Positions 35,501 through 40,804 of a stretch of 64,000 nucleotides of DNA are shown here, piece by piece; positions within the stretch are counted from its first letter, which is position 1; each line of letters opens with the position of its first letter. Below the pieces are notes generated by a model. That model had not been told where the DNA came from, ran no database searches, and saw only the letters and a list, made by a program, of their open reading frames with translations. This stretch comes from Vandiemenella viatica (lineage: Eukaryota; Arthropoda; Insecta; Orthoptera; Morabidae), in the NCBI GenBank assembly GCA_031002005.1, contig JARYHS010008074.1, forward strand, positions 350,324,932 to 350,388,931, read 5' to 3'. Made by a program: the position numbers and the translations under genes.

Positions 35501-36184
35501 TCCTCCAATGTCATCAAAGGGTTTCCGTCTACTTATAACTTCCCATAGTATAATACCCCAACTAAAGACATCACACTTCTCAGTGTAGTTTGAGCCTTTA
35601 AAAGAAATACAGCAATAATCATAGAGTTTTCAGAGTAATACATGCTCATAATTAAGATTTTGGTGATTGTTTTTTCAATTCATAACTAAAAGAAATAATG
35701 GTAAAAAGATTGAATATTCATTACAGTTTCACTTTAATATAGTGGCCTTACTTCTAGGAAAAATAGTTTTTTGAAAATCTTCAAGTAATGGTTGCAGCAT
35801 TGTGTTTAAACAATTTTTTCAGAATGCTAATTTATATTTTCAAATCAGAAAACTGTTGTCAATTATGTGTTAAATTTGGGAAATAAACTTGTATGCTAAA
35901 TAAGAGTATATAAAGAAGTCAGAAAGACATTTTTACTGCAAAGTTGGTAACAGAACAGTAAATAACTAAAACTTAATATCTTGTTCCAGTCTTGTGTTTG
36001 TACTAATGCATATAAATTTTCAACTTAAAGACAAAACTAGCCTTCAAAGACTTCAGGAGCCATCCAAGCAGCACTTCCTTTGTTATTAGTCATATAGGTC
36101 TTCTTATCACAAGCTGTACCAAAATCACATATCTTTAAAACCGTTCCTCCCATTATCAGCAGTAGATTTGGTGGCTTCAGGTCT
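796..36184 (-). CDS. Tak1: TAK1 (MAP3K7) kinase gene, partial, five exons
   Basis: TAK1 is the MAP3K that, with TAB1/TAB2, relays IMD/Toll/TNF and TGF-beta type signals to the IKK and JNK cascades in the cytoplasm. Joined exons are 36184-36042, 35595-35409, 26926-26793, 23224-23144 and 905-796. They total 655 nt, keep one frame across every junction and give 218 codons. The peptide starts at the catalytic loop (DLKPPNLLL), passes [17 protein letters not shown] and [11 protein letters not shown], and continues through the C-lobe ([35 protein letters not shown]) into an acidic, Ser-rich linker. The DFG motif, the APE-type motif and the activation-loop Thr/Ser positions used in TAK1 autophosphorylation are all present. 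Missing are the glycine loop, VAVK lysine, HRD histidine and the C-terminal TAB2/3-binding coiled coil; these exons must lie outside recognisable sequence. Introns are 446 bp, 8.5 kb, 3.6 kb and 22.2 kb and are full of transposons. Confidence 0.95.
906..2006. other. TAK1 intron sequence, no gene
   Basis: AT-rich intron between the exon at 796-905 and the Tigger element. At about 1710-1990 a Cys-containing, broken plus-strand reading ([16 protein letters not shown]) vaguely recalls the C-terminal Cys-rich region of piggyBac-type transposases. It is too degenerate to call. Confidence 0.4.
2009..4276 (+). mobile_element. Tigger/pogo-type DNA transposon, degenerate
   Basis: The left end begins cagtccaagctctttatt after a TA (2007-2008). 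The right end, read in reverse, gives caataaaagctccttattcg; both share the aagctcyttatt.gcgg core with a TTCGCGG-like subterminal motif. The 5' transposase half (about 2330-3300) is full of stops and shifts. The 3' half is one long open frame (3359-4123). The right TA is not preserved. Length about 2.27 kb fits a Tigger-class element. Confidence 0.8.
3359..4123 (+). pseudogene. Tigger (TIGD1/jerky-like) transposase, 3' part
   Basis: About 254 codons remain open. The frame opens at the second catalytic Asp (DNVLGHP), continues with [16 protein letters not shown] carrying the third catalytic Asp, then a long C-terminal region rich in Glu/Ser/Thr ending [13 protein letters not shown]. In CENP-B/jerky/Tigger DDE enzymes this order is diagnostic. 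The start Met is internal, not a true start: the N-terminal CENP-B-like DNA-binding domains and first Asp lie upstream in broken sequence. Inactive as an enzyme; possible expression unknown. Confidence 0.85.
4358..4399. repeat. (CA)n microsatellite
   Basis: About 20 uninterrupted CA units directly right of the Tigger element. Confidence 0.97.
4631..4683. repeat. Poly(A) tract, about 53 A
   Basis: A 53-base uninterrupted A run. It could be the tail of a retrotransposed sequence whose body is 4440-4630, but no TPRT duplication or coding similarity was identified. Assembly length is unreliable for such runs. Confidence 0.95.
5606..6313. mobile_element. Unidentified ~700 bp insert inside mariner
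   Basis: It interrupts the mariner transposase between the WIY block and the VFQDE block, so it must have entered later. No open frame or family signature seen. The ends carry ttgtaaga-like sequence in opposite orientations (near 5604-5625 and 6277-6290), a weak hint of short inverted repeats. Boundaries are inferred only from the loss and return of mariner similarity. Confidence 0.55.
6681..7204 (+). mobile_element. Internally deleted pogo/jerky-type transposon
   Basis: Perfect 17-base terminal repeats: cagtagagtctcgctta at the left and its complement at 7188-7204, flanked by TA (6679-6680, 7205-7206). Total 524 bp. Inside remains only the 3' end of a jerky/Tigger-like transposase, roughly 6740-7015, ending KSITNFFK and preceded by a [20 protein letters not shown] segment. 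The element sits in the mariner transposase, which reads on across it. Confidence 0.9.
7426..9590. other. TAK1 intron, unassigned
   Basis: No gene supported. At 9336-9365 the minus strand contains gtttggtagctcagtggtta, a tRNA A-box-like stretch with no following B box. At 8260-8590 a T-rich segment ends at ...ctggagcccctgta; family unknown. Confidence 0.45.
9595..10140 (+). pseudogene. Degenerate fragment of an insect-expanded unknown family
   Basis: A broken reading frame. The best part, 9924-10100, reads [20 protein letters not shown] then [20 protein letters not shown] and [10 protein letters not shown]. This pattern (SDSVI.LSEDIDLLVLL, then a FLKPGKGK and IY.TK segment) recalls a family of uncharacterised arthropod/cnidarian proteins that I believe carry a PIN/FEN-like nuclease fold and are often repeat-associated. 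The acidic DID pair expected after SE is NIG here, and the upstream part ([20 protein letters not shown]) is interrupted by stops. Assignment is inference from memory. Confidence 0.35.
10141..10897. other. TAK1 intron, unassigned
   Basis: No supported gene; open frames at 10075-10503 have no recognisable motif. Confidence 0.4.
10898..12397 (-). mobile_element. 1500 bp Tc1/mariner-superfamily transposon with long inverted repeats
   Basis: The first and last about 165 bp are inverted copies with only a few mismatches, from cagggtgtccag/cagtgtgtccag inward to ctgctaacagatggcgctgta. The element is flanked by TA on both sides (896-897 as 10896-10897, and 12398-12399) and is exactly 1500 bp. The minus strand encodes a broken transposase. 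Such long near-identical ends suggest recent activity relative to neighbours. Confidence 0.93.
11119..12130 (-). pseudogene. Transposase with DUF4817-type HTH, frameshifted
   Basis: The N-terminal piece (12130-11801) begins [20 protein letters not shown] and continues with a paired HTH region ([20 protein letters not shown]), the DUF4817 helix-turn-helix common in insect transposases. After a shift, the second piece (11742-11119) begins near [11 protein letters not shown] and has [17 protein letters not shown] with the first catalytic Asp. Near 11400-11550 the frame of the second Asp is disrupted. Then [18 protein letters not shown] gives the third Asp and ENIVM closes it. At least two frameshifts; not functional. 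Confidence 0.88.
12510..12735. repeat. MITE-like end with G tract and ATTA-rich tract
   Basis: The phrase agggcgtagccaggatttt followed by a run of G (12545-12560) resembles the termini of metazoan MITEs. It is followed by about 135 bp of TTAA/ATTA-type simple repeat (12599-12735). No matching opposite end was found, so the element class is unknown. Confidence 0.45.
12990..14060 (+). mobile_element. Penelope-like element, 3' part with GIY-YIG remnant
   Basis: The plus strand shows the end of a Penelope-type reverse transcriptase ([20 protein letters not shown] then a TFYDVELS segment) with the typical FTWS..HT.. TFLDV pattern. It is followed, with frameshifts, by [18 protein letters not shown] and PVTGESFPI, the Cys-containing linker ahead of the GIY-YIG endonuclease, and [10 protein letters not shown]... 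near the C-terminal. Many stops; 5' truncated. A second Penelope copy lies at 16090-18060 with the same FTWSYP phrase. Confidence 0.72.
14280..14823. other. Unassigned; possible transposon end at 14458
   Basis: At 14458 tacagtaaagcggcttattg begins like a pogo-type terminal repeat, but no matching inverted end was found. No gene recognised. Confidence 0.3.
14824..15070 (+). repeat. tRNA-derived SINE, copy B
   Basis: Plus orientation. Head agcggtgggaaggtgggtgg, then the gaggcgttaatgctccagcc/tcgcattcgggagg segment, B box gttcgaatcc (about 14884), body ccagatttgggttttccata and tail ...gcctatagccataagcaaa. Same family as copy A, with the clearest pol III-like head of the four. Confidence 0.87.
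15441..15650 (-). repeat. tRNA-derived SINE, copy C (degenerate)
   Basis: Minus-strand copy of the same SINE: body gaagccatggaaaaccaaat on the plus strand and a decayed B-box region gggaattcgaaaacg. A G12 run interrupts it at about 15481-15492. It lies about 400 bp from copy B in opposite orientation. Confidence 0.75.
16090..18060 (+). mobile_element. Penelope-like retroelement, degenerate reverse transcriptase
   Basis: Plus-strand fragments follow the order of a Penelope-like [22 protein letters not shown] (about 16945-17005) is the segment before the RT core. [20 protein letters not shown] (about 17305-17370) is the catalytic SLYTNIPH-type motif. STAMGSRL near 17490 is the G(T)AMG motif. 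[20 protein letters not shown] with TFLHV...LQNG (17570-17690) and HIKPT...FNICHP lie in the thumb region. C-rich leader sequence extends upstream from about 16090. Numerous stops and shifts: dead copy. Confidence 0.8.
18061..18826. other. Sequence 3' of the Penelope copy
   Basis: May include Penelope 3' sequence (tattattattat run near 18180-18260, gttgcctaccgtaagtgaac near 18525). No other feature recognised. Confidence 0.35.
19500..20100 (+). pseudogene. piggyBac transposase remnant
   Basis: Recognisable pieces: [20 protein letters not shown] followed by GSDET (about 19620-19692), matching the W.D.K.V..LSN.H catalytic region, and [20 protein letters not shown] (about 19925-19985) then [12 protein letters not shown], matching the V.DYN..MGGVD.ADQL segment that carries the last catalytic Asp. 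A GC-rich insert of about 180 bp separates the pieces. Upstream sequence is too decayed to read. Inactive. Confidence 0.85.
19692..19870. mobile_element. GC-rich insert within piggyBac
   Basis: About 180 bp with much higher GC than its surroundings (cctctctggccggtcatcgg, ccacctccgggcagtaggtc) interrupts the transposase reading between GSDET and VICKEKDG. Origin unknown; perhaps a short SINE or a captured fragment. No target duplication identified. Confidence 0.5.
20739..21790. repeat. Inverted pair of a dispersed repeat
   Basis: The minus strand around 21020-21075 reads cctgcctccattgtccaagt then tcttacatcagcctcaccat; the plus strand around 21625-21670 reads ttgcctccattgccaaagtt then the same ending. 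The two arms point in opposite directions, about 550 bp apart. C-rich composition like the Penelope copies in this window suggests Penelope-related sequence, but no RT motif was seen. Confidence 0.55.
21791..22504. other. TAK1 intron, unassigned
   Basis: AT-rich; nothing recognised. Confidence 0.5.
22505..22950 (-). mobile_element. Non-LTR retrotransposon (CR1/Rex-like), 3' end
   Basis: The minus strand encodes [20 protein letters not shown], then a [20 protein letters not shown] segment and [15 protein letters not shown]. This is the end of a non-LTR reverse transcriptase, where a QRRAARFV helix is followed by W.SLE.RR and a final R.WN.LP. After the stop come an agatgggtgtgtggagtg segment and an AT-rich tail. 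Heavily 5' truncated. A related 3' end lies at 36928-37128. Confidence 0.82.
23144..23224 (-). CDS. Tak1: TAK1 exon: acidic linker
   Basis: An 81 nt exon encoding [18 protein letters not shown] and then ASTMTEQS. Acceptor is ...ttgtttag|GAAGT and donor is GTCAA|GTAAGT. The phase (2 in, 1 out) fits the exons on both sides. This linker lies between the kinase domain and the C-terminal TAB-binding region and is poorly conserved, so assignment rests on frame continuity, splice sites and the acidic/Ser composition rather than on strong sequence match. Confidence 0.82.
23701..23761 (+). mobile_element. 61 nt LINE 3'-end insertion with 12 bp target duplication
   Basis: The insert runs gggcgctaatgaccccgccg ... 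ccctaaaacccgaata and ends in (ACA)n. It is flanked by perfect direct repeats ggctcatctgca at 23689-23700 and 23762-23773. The sequence matches the 3' end of the Jockey-like LINE at 28010-30110 (gccctaaaacc plus (ACA)n). It is an extremely 5'-truncated target-primed insertion. Confidence 0.92.
23925..24200 (+). repeat. Dispersed 250 bp repeat, copy 1
   Basis: Shares with 36300-36560 and 63290-63520 an ordered set of words: actattataaatctgcaagc, agagctaacggtcaca, aaatctgcagaaatagc, gagatgttcactcctt. Family not recognised; no coding capacity. Confidence 0.8.
24201..26792. other. TAK1 intron with dispersed motif copies
   Basis: Contains the recurring motif ggttaaatcgaaatgtagcc (24950), an inverted copy near 24662-24715, and another inverted copy near 25424-25460 (ccaggactcatttcaaccta). 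A longer stretch (25850-26010) is related to 50935-51060. No gene. Confidence 0.5.
26793..26926 (-). CDS. Tak1: TAK1 exon: end of kinase domain and acidic linker
   Basis: Encodes (R)[18 protein letters not shown] then [18 protein letters not shown] and a SGEDDSSV tail. The CW....RPSM segment is kinase subdomain XI; the [12 protein letters not shown] stretch corresponds to the vertebrate RYFPGADEPLQYP segment that closes the kinase fold. Acceptor ...atattgcag|GTG and donor CTGTAG|GTATGT are canonical. 134 nt, phase 1 in, 1 out. Confidence 0.93.
26927..28009. other. TAK1 intron, unassigned
   Basis: No supported gene; an open frame at 27435-27935 is C/T-rich with no motif. Confidence 0.45.
28010..30110 (-). 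mobile_element. Jockey-like LINE, 5' truncated and mutated
   Basis: Minus strand order: end of the RT domain (30000-29480), RNase H domain (about 29150-28760), C-terminal region (to about 28460), 3' UTR and a gccctaaaaccacaacaaca-type tail at 28050-28010. The tail matches the short insertions at 23701 and 44710, so this element or a relative supplied them. The 5' end is lost near 30110. Confidence 0.85.
28458..30000 (-). pseudogene. Jockey-like LINE ORF2 (RT/RNase H), broken
   Basis: Visible parts: [20 protein letters not shown] (post-YADD part of the RT), [10 protein letters not shown], then [20 protein letters not shown] and [20 protein letters not shown], a characteristic thumb segment. 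Next is [18 protein letters not shown]..., [18 protein letters not shown] (RNase H start with catalytic Asp), [13 protein letters not shown] (RNase H end) and [20 protein letters not shown], the terminal Zn-like segment. Frameshifts occur near 29780 and 30020, where the YADD box is damaged. Not functional. Confidence 0.87.
30111..31231. other. TAK1 intron, unassigned
   Basis: AT- and C/T-rich; no feature supported. Confidence 0.45.
31232..31672 (+). repeat. Dispersed repeat, copy 1 of the family at 43434-46604
   Basis: About 440 bp nearly colinear with 43490-43915, sharing e.g. aaaatattggcaacattgac, gaggctaggtkgyrcgagaa and gctatttgaaccagtgctgc-type words. It starts tagtgttgcaaaa, matching the inverted end of the second copy (ttgcaacacta at 46594-46604), which suggests a terminal repeat tagtgttgcaa. 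No transposase recognised. Confidence 0.7.
31673..32395. other. TAK1 intron, unassigned
   Basis: No feature supported. Confidence 0.45.
32398..34587 (-). mobile_element. pogo/Tigger-like transposon with TA sites
   Basis: Left end cagcagaactacaattatcc after TA (32396-32397); right end, reversed, cagtagaacttcaattatcc before TA (34588-34589). Extra copies of the ttatccgaa word lie inside each end. Length 2190 bp. The minus strand carries an almost complete but broken transposase. Confidence 0.93.
32643..34238 (-). pseudogene. pogo-type (CENP-B/jerky-like) transposase, broken
   Basis: The N-terminus, [20 protein letters not shown] (34238), is the HTH DNA-binding domain that follows ([20 protein letters not shown]). 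The catalytic core has [19 protein letters not shown] (about 33735), where the first catalytic Asp (normally DETG) is Asn. It continues with [10 protein letters not shown] (second Asp, 33400) and [11 protein letters not shown] (third Asp). The C-terminal region ends [18 protein letters not shown]. Several frameshifts separate the blocks. The Asp-to-Asn change (GAT to AAT next to a C) fits CpG decay. Confidence 0.88.
34590..35408. other. TAK1 intron, unassigned
   Basis: Nothing recognised between the pogo element and the exon. Confidence 0.5.
35409..35595 (-). CDS. Tak1: TAK1 exon: kinase C-lobe
   Basis: Encodes [19 protein letters not shown], then [19 protein letters not shown] and [19 protein letters not shown], the C-lobe of TAK1 including the DVFSWG (subdomain IX) motif and the hydrophobic substrate-lobe helices. 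Acceptor is ...ttttaaag|GC and donor is ACGAG|GTATGT. Phase is 2 bases in and 2 bases out (187 nt), matching both neighbours exactly. Seen directly; family identity is established knowledge. Confidence 0.95.
36042..36184 (-). CDS. Tak1: TAK1 exon: catalytic loop, DFG, activation loop
   Basis: The exon encodes [13 protein letters not shown], then [17 protein letters not shown] and [18 protein letters not shown], nearly identical to the conserved TAK1 core. It starts after acceptor ...tgctgtag with one base completing a preceding codon (expected Arg of HRD). It ends one base into the Gly codon of VFEG. The next intron bases are GCTAGT, so the 5' splice site is GC (36041-36040), not GT. The only in-frame join to the next exon ([10 protein letters not shown]) uses this GC donor; using the nearby GT at 36037-36036 would create a stop at the junction. 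Length is 143 nt (1+47 codons+1). Confidence 0.95.
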
Positions 36185-36299
36185 CTACAGCAATTAAGAC
36201 AGATAAAAAAATAAACAAATTTTTCCTTTACCAAAATATCAAATGACAAACTACAATAACACAACATTTCTAAAAAACACAAATTGAGATCTGAACCAA

Positions 36300-36560
36300 T
36301 CTATACTACTGTAAATCTGTAAGCAAATTATGTGTGCCTTATGGTTTGAAACAGTATCATCTAAAGACTACAGATGTTTTCAACTTTTTAGAGCTAATGG
36401 TTCACATTAAAATCTGCAGAAATAGCTAGTGACTTATATGTAGCGAGAGATGGAGCAAGCGATTAAAATCATTTCTGGGTGCAATAAATATGGTCCATGG
36501 ATCACTTGGCATTTGAGATGAGCACTCCTTTTATGAAAAACTGACAAAAGATCACACTAC
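36300..36560 (+). repeat. Dispersed 250 bp repeat, copy 2
   Basis: Matches copy 1 (23925) and copy 3 (63290) in order: actactgtaaatctgtaagc, tagagctaatggttcaca, aaatctgcagaaatagc, gagatgagcactcctt. Lies in the intron upstream of the catalytic-loop exon. Confidence 0.8.
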
Positions 36561-36927
36561 TCAGGATTCTGTTTTAGTTTTTTACCCTGGGTATTCAGTT
36601 TTCTAGGCTGCAGTATTTTAAAATAAACAAAATACATGAATGGCATGTAATAATTGTTGACTTACCATTGTAATAGGTTGGCTACCCTGCAAAATGAATT
36701 AAATTATTAATGTGGTAGACATATATTGTCTCTGGTACTTTTCTGTTGTGGTCGCTAAAGGCCATAAAAAAAGTTAATGTGCTGATACTTCTCCCATACA
36801 TGTTATATAGATACAAAATTCAGTTTTTTTTCTGAGAAAGAGTTACAATAAATATTAGCAAGTAACAATGCATATTTCTTGATTAATAACTTATGTTAAA
36901 TTTTCCATATTTTGAACAGAAGGATGT

Positions 36928-37128
36928 AGGAAGATCTCTTTTATAGGTAAGGGTGTAAGGGATTAGAATAAGTTACCAAGAGAAAGGATGAACAATTTGC
37001 CAAAAACATTTAAAGTATTTAAAGTACAAGGGTAAATGTAGGTGGATGCAGAAAAGGGGGAAGATGGGTGTTTAGGGAAATTGCCACCGGAGCATGTGCT
37101 CCATTGCAATTTAATTTAATTTAAAGGA
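36928..37128 (+). mobile_element. Non-LTR retrotransposon 3' end, second copy
   Basis: Aligns with the reverse complement of 22505-22690: gggtgtaagggattagaata, caatttgccaaaaacattta and gaagatgggtgtttaggg. It then ends in a caatttaatttaatttaa tail, a microsatellite-type LINE tail. Confidence 0.8.
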
Positions 37129-37174
37129 GCTGGATTGGAACATTGAGGGCCTCCATTAATTGATTGAATTGATA

Positions 37175-37290
37175 TTTGTTGGCCATAACGTGCAAATATT
37201 CTTAAATAATATCATCCAAGAAAGTGTACAATTTTTTGTACTAAAAGAACATTTAGTTCAAAGGTGCTTCATTTGCATTACTGTATTGTT
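37175..37290 (+). repeat. Copy of the ~155 bp repeat found in tandem at 49952-50270
   Basis: Shares gcaaatattcttaaataata, tcatccaagaaagtgtac, tttttgtactaaaagaacat with the pair at 49952/50101. Confidence 0.7.
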
Positions 37291-38288
37291 AACAAAGATG
37301 TTGCACGAGGGGTTTTAGCAATATTCAACATAAGCAGTGACCGTTGGCTAATACTGAATTTACTGACAAGGAATCTGAAACTAAAGTTGTAGTTGCAGTC
37401 TTGGTAGCAAAACTGTTTAATATCCCTGCAACAGATAATAGACTCAGGAGAATTTGATAAAAGAAACAGTTTACTGGATCATACAATACTTCAAAAATGT
37501 TCTCAGTTAACTATGGTTCCCGCAGGTTGCCTATAGTCAGACATCAGAGCTTTCAAATTCTTTAAATTGAAGTTTGCAGGTCATCATTATTCACATGATC
37601 ACTCGCACTCCCACAAATCAATCACAATTCCTTGAAAAATTTGTAAAAATTATTTAGTTCATGATAAAGTAACAGCAGAGCCTACTCCTAACATCTGAAT
37701 ATTACTAACAAAAGTTTCAGTTGTATCGTTGAGAATTTCAAGTCTGAACTCTTACCGCTCTTCCGATTTTTAAAGTCCATTAGCTACAGTCTCAAGGCCC
37801 GGCTCTCCTCTACGAACGCCCACACACATCAGCTCTTATCTATGACTGGCATAAAAATGCTCCCCCAACAAGGAAAATGGTGGCTATAGAGAATACTTTC
37901 TTGAGCTGCCAACTTACTTAGATCTAACTTAAATTTTAATATGCTGTAGCATTGATTTTTCCGACTGTTTTTTTTTTTTTCTATGACAACTTATTTCTTA
38001 AATTCGTTTAATTAATAAATTCCTTAAGTTTAAAATCACATAATTGTGAATTACTTTTAAAGTTCTTAACCCCACTGTGAAGATCTATGTACCATTTTAC
38101 TCTTTAAAATTTACTGTATCCTTTAACACATGTTAGTCTACTGTATTCTTTTTACTTTGGAAGTTATTCTTAAGTAACTGATACTAGGCGTCAAAAATTC
38201 TCTCTTCCCATCCGGATCATATAATGACAAAAATCTTGAATTTATTTCTCTTCAACAACTCAGTTTGCCATGGGATAAACACTATATT
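37291..38288. other. Unassigned, likely TAK1 upstream intron
   Basis: No feature supported. Confidence 0.4.
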
Positions 38289-38296
38289 CCTTAGAA

Positions 38297-40122
38297 CATA
38301 GGTGGCCAACCTTTTCAGCAGACGGGCCAAATTTTAAAACTACAATTCTCTACCGGGCAGCATGCATTACTTTCTTGGAAAAAATATTTTAATATTTTTA
38401 TCAAGGAATTAAACATTTAAAATGAAATATACATATGTAATGAACTATTGAATATACAATTACTTTAATGCGACTTTTGACATTGTTTGGCAGAACTTTG
38501 GGCATCAGTGTTGATGTTGAAAGAAGTTGTGGCTACACGCATAAAGTTCTCCAAATGAAGATAGTGATTCGTGTTCTGTATCGTCCGGCTGAAAAACTGC
38601 TCACACACATAAGTGTTTCCAAATAGCGAAATCGCCCGCAAAGCATGTTTGAAAAATTCTCCTTGTTCAGATATTTTCTGTAGAATTCTTCCAAACCAAC
38701 CTCGTGGAATTTCTCCTTAATCTGTGCATCACACTGCAATTCACAATATTCCATTTACAAATTTTCTGGCAATGAATTTATATCCACAGAGAATGGCGTT
38801 GAAAATACAGATAAAAGAACACAATGTTTTTTGAAATCTTGAAATCAGTTTTTAAACTCAAGGTTCAAGTTTGATTTCAATGAACTGCATTTAAACTCAA
38901 TGGTCTGTGTCACATCTGCTTGCAATAATAGCGTGAAAAAATGAGTAAAATTTTTATTTTTCAACTGTTGTTCCCAAAGCTCAAGTTTCATTTGAAATGC
39001 GGCAACAAAATCAAACGTATTATTAATCAATTGGTCTTTGCCTTGCAGACAAATGTTCAGGTTATTTAAATGGCTAGTTATGTCGACTAGAAACGCGAAG
39101 TCACAAACCCAAGCCACGTCTTCAAACTCTGGGATACTTTTCAACTTGCTTGCATCGAATGATTGTATCTCTTCCTTCAAATCAAACACACTTTTTAACA
39201 TTTTCGCAAGGGACAGCCATTTTACTTCAGTATGATATTTAAGGTAATTACAGTCAGAATCTCAGGAATTCTTGGAATTGATGGTGGTTCAACCCCTTCG
39301 ATATAATGAAGTTCACTATTTTGAAAACCACGCAAATGACTTGATCCATTTTTAAAGAAATTTTTTTGATGGATAATGCAATGAAAATTTAATAATGAGG
39401 TATTATCAAGTTTGCAGGCTTCATTTTCAATCAGTTTTCATTATCACGTTTTCCGACCAATGCTGGAGCTCCATCAGTCATCACGCAAGATATGTTATGA
39501 AGTTTTAATGTTGTTGTAACTGATTCTAACAAATCACGTGCAGTTGTGGTGTTCTTAAGTGTATATAGAGCCACTAATTCTTCTGTTTTGTTTAAATGGA
39601 CAACAACACCTCTAACGAAAATCGCTACTTGTGCAGTATCTGTTAGATCTGTGCTTTCATCCTATGCTAGAGAATAATATTCGAAATCAGAAGTTCTGCT
39701 TTTCAAATTACCTTCAAAATGTCTCCCAATGTCTTCCATACGTCTGGTAATAGTTTGACGAGAGATTTTATTTTTGAAAATTATTTCTTCTTTTCTGGGC
39801 ACATAATCTCAAAGATGCTCCCCAAACATTCCTTCACCATTTCACCATCTGAATATGGCTTCGATATCTTGGCTAATATCGAAGCTACTGCATAGCTCGC
39901 TTTTATGTGGCATGTTGACTCTGCAGCAGTGCAAGTGAATATCTGTTGCCGTGCAGAAAGTTTTCTTTTTAAGTCATTTACCTGGACTAATCGAAATTGT
40001 CCTAGGCACTCATCAAACTTATTTGCATGTTTAGTTTCATAATGCCGTTTTATGTTATAGTCTTTCAATACAGAAACAGATTCTTTGCATGTTAACCACA
40101 TGGGCTTTGTTTTAAATTCTAC

Positions 40123-40154
<32 letters not shown>

Positions 40155-40796
40155 AATTGTCCACTTATCCTGAAAACTTCTCACTTCATCTGGAGTTTCA
40201 TTATTTAATTGAAGTGGAAAGAGATATCAATAAAAGTCAGGTGCTTTTACCAGAAACTACTAAAATCCCAACGCTTTAAAAAAGTAACAACGGAAACATA
40301 TTCAGTAAAGATACAACAACCCAAATATCATGTATTTTCAACAATAATAATAGTTACATACACAGGACTTTATAAAACAGAAACTAGTTCTTAAAAGTCG
40401 ATTGCGTCCACACGCCACAAATACAACAGTACAGCAGACAAATGGAATGTAGACAATGCATTTCAAATCAAATACAATTAATGCAAATCCCATCGATGGG
40501 TGGAAACATTAACTGCTAGGAGAACAATTCCCGCTCCAAGAATCAGTTAGGCTAACCGCTAACGCGCTGAAAGTTACTGGAACATAAGCCGTGATAAGGT
40601 TCGGTTGTACTTTCTTACAGTGTAGACTGTCCTTCCTTGCAAGATCAATCGAGCGATGATCTTGGTTGAATATCAGCTTAACTTAGTGTAGATATCACCA
40701 TTGAAAGTCAAAGCTTACGTATTTAATGATCCAGCTCCGCGGGCCACGAAATGATCTACGGCGGGCCACAAGCGGCCCGTGGGTTGGCCATCCCTG
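38297..40796 (-). mobile_element. hAT transposon, 2500 bp, with exact 8 bp target duplication
   Basis: Flanked by identical ccttagaa at 38289-38296 and 40797-40804, the 8 bp duplication typical of hAT. Terminal repeats are cataggtggccaacc (left) and cagggatggccaaccc (right, reversed). Subterminal gcgggccac/ggcccgtggg words resemble Charlie-like hAT ends. The minus strand bears the transposase remnant. Confidence 0.95.
38533..40101 (-). pseudogene. hAT transposase (GTF2IRD2/ZBED5-like), broken
   Basis: N-terminal MWLTCKESVSVLKDYNIKRH then YETKHANKFDE is a BED-type zinc finger remnant (Cys..His..His). It is followed by RKLSARQQIFTCTAAEST, SYAVASILAKISKPYSDGEM, a DESTDLTDTAQVAIFVRGV segment (about 39655-39600, carrying the conserved DESTD acidic pair), SCVMTDGAPALVGK, TEVKWLSLAKMLK, LWEQQLKNKN, and the C-terminal EYCELQCDAQIKEKFHEVGL then EEFYRKYL. 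The order is that of GTF2IRD2-type hAT transposases. Several stops (e.g. just before DESTD) and a poly(A) run near 40120. Confidence 0.9.
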
Positions 40797-40804
40797 CCTT
40801 AGAA

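Noticed and set aside
36666..36686. A 21 nt exon-like segment (gcag|...|gtaagt) upstream of the TAK1 catalytic-loop exon, reading GVANLLQ in one frame, similar to the GVAYLH of TAK1.
   Set aside because: Joined to either possible acceptor of the next exon, the required phase gives an in-frame stop (TGA at the junction or an internal TAG). Chance splice-site pair.
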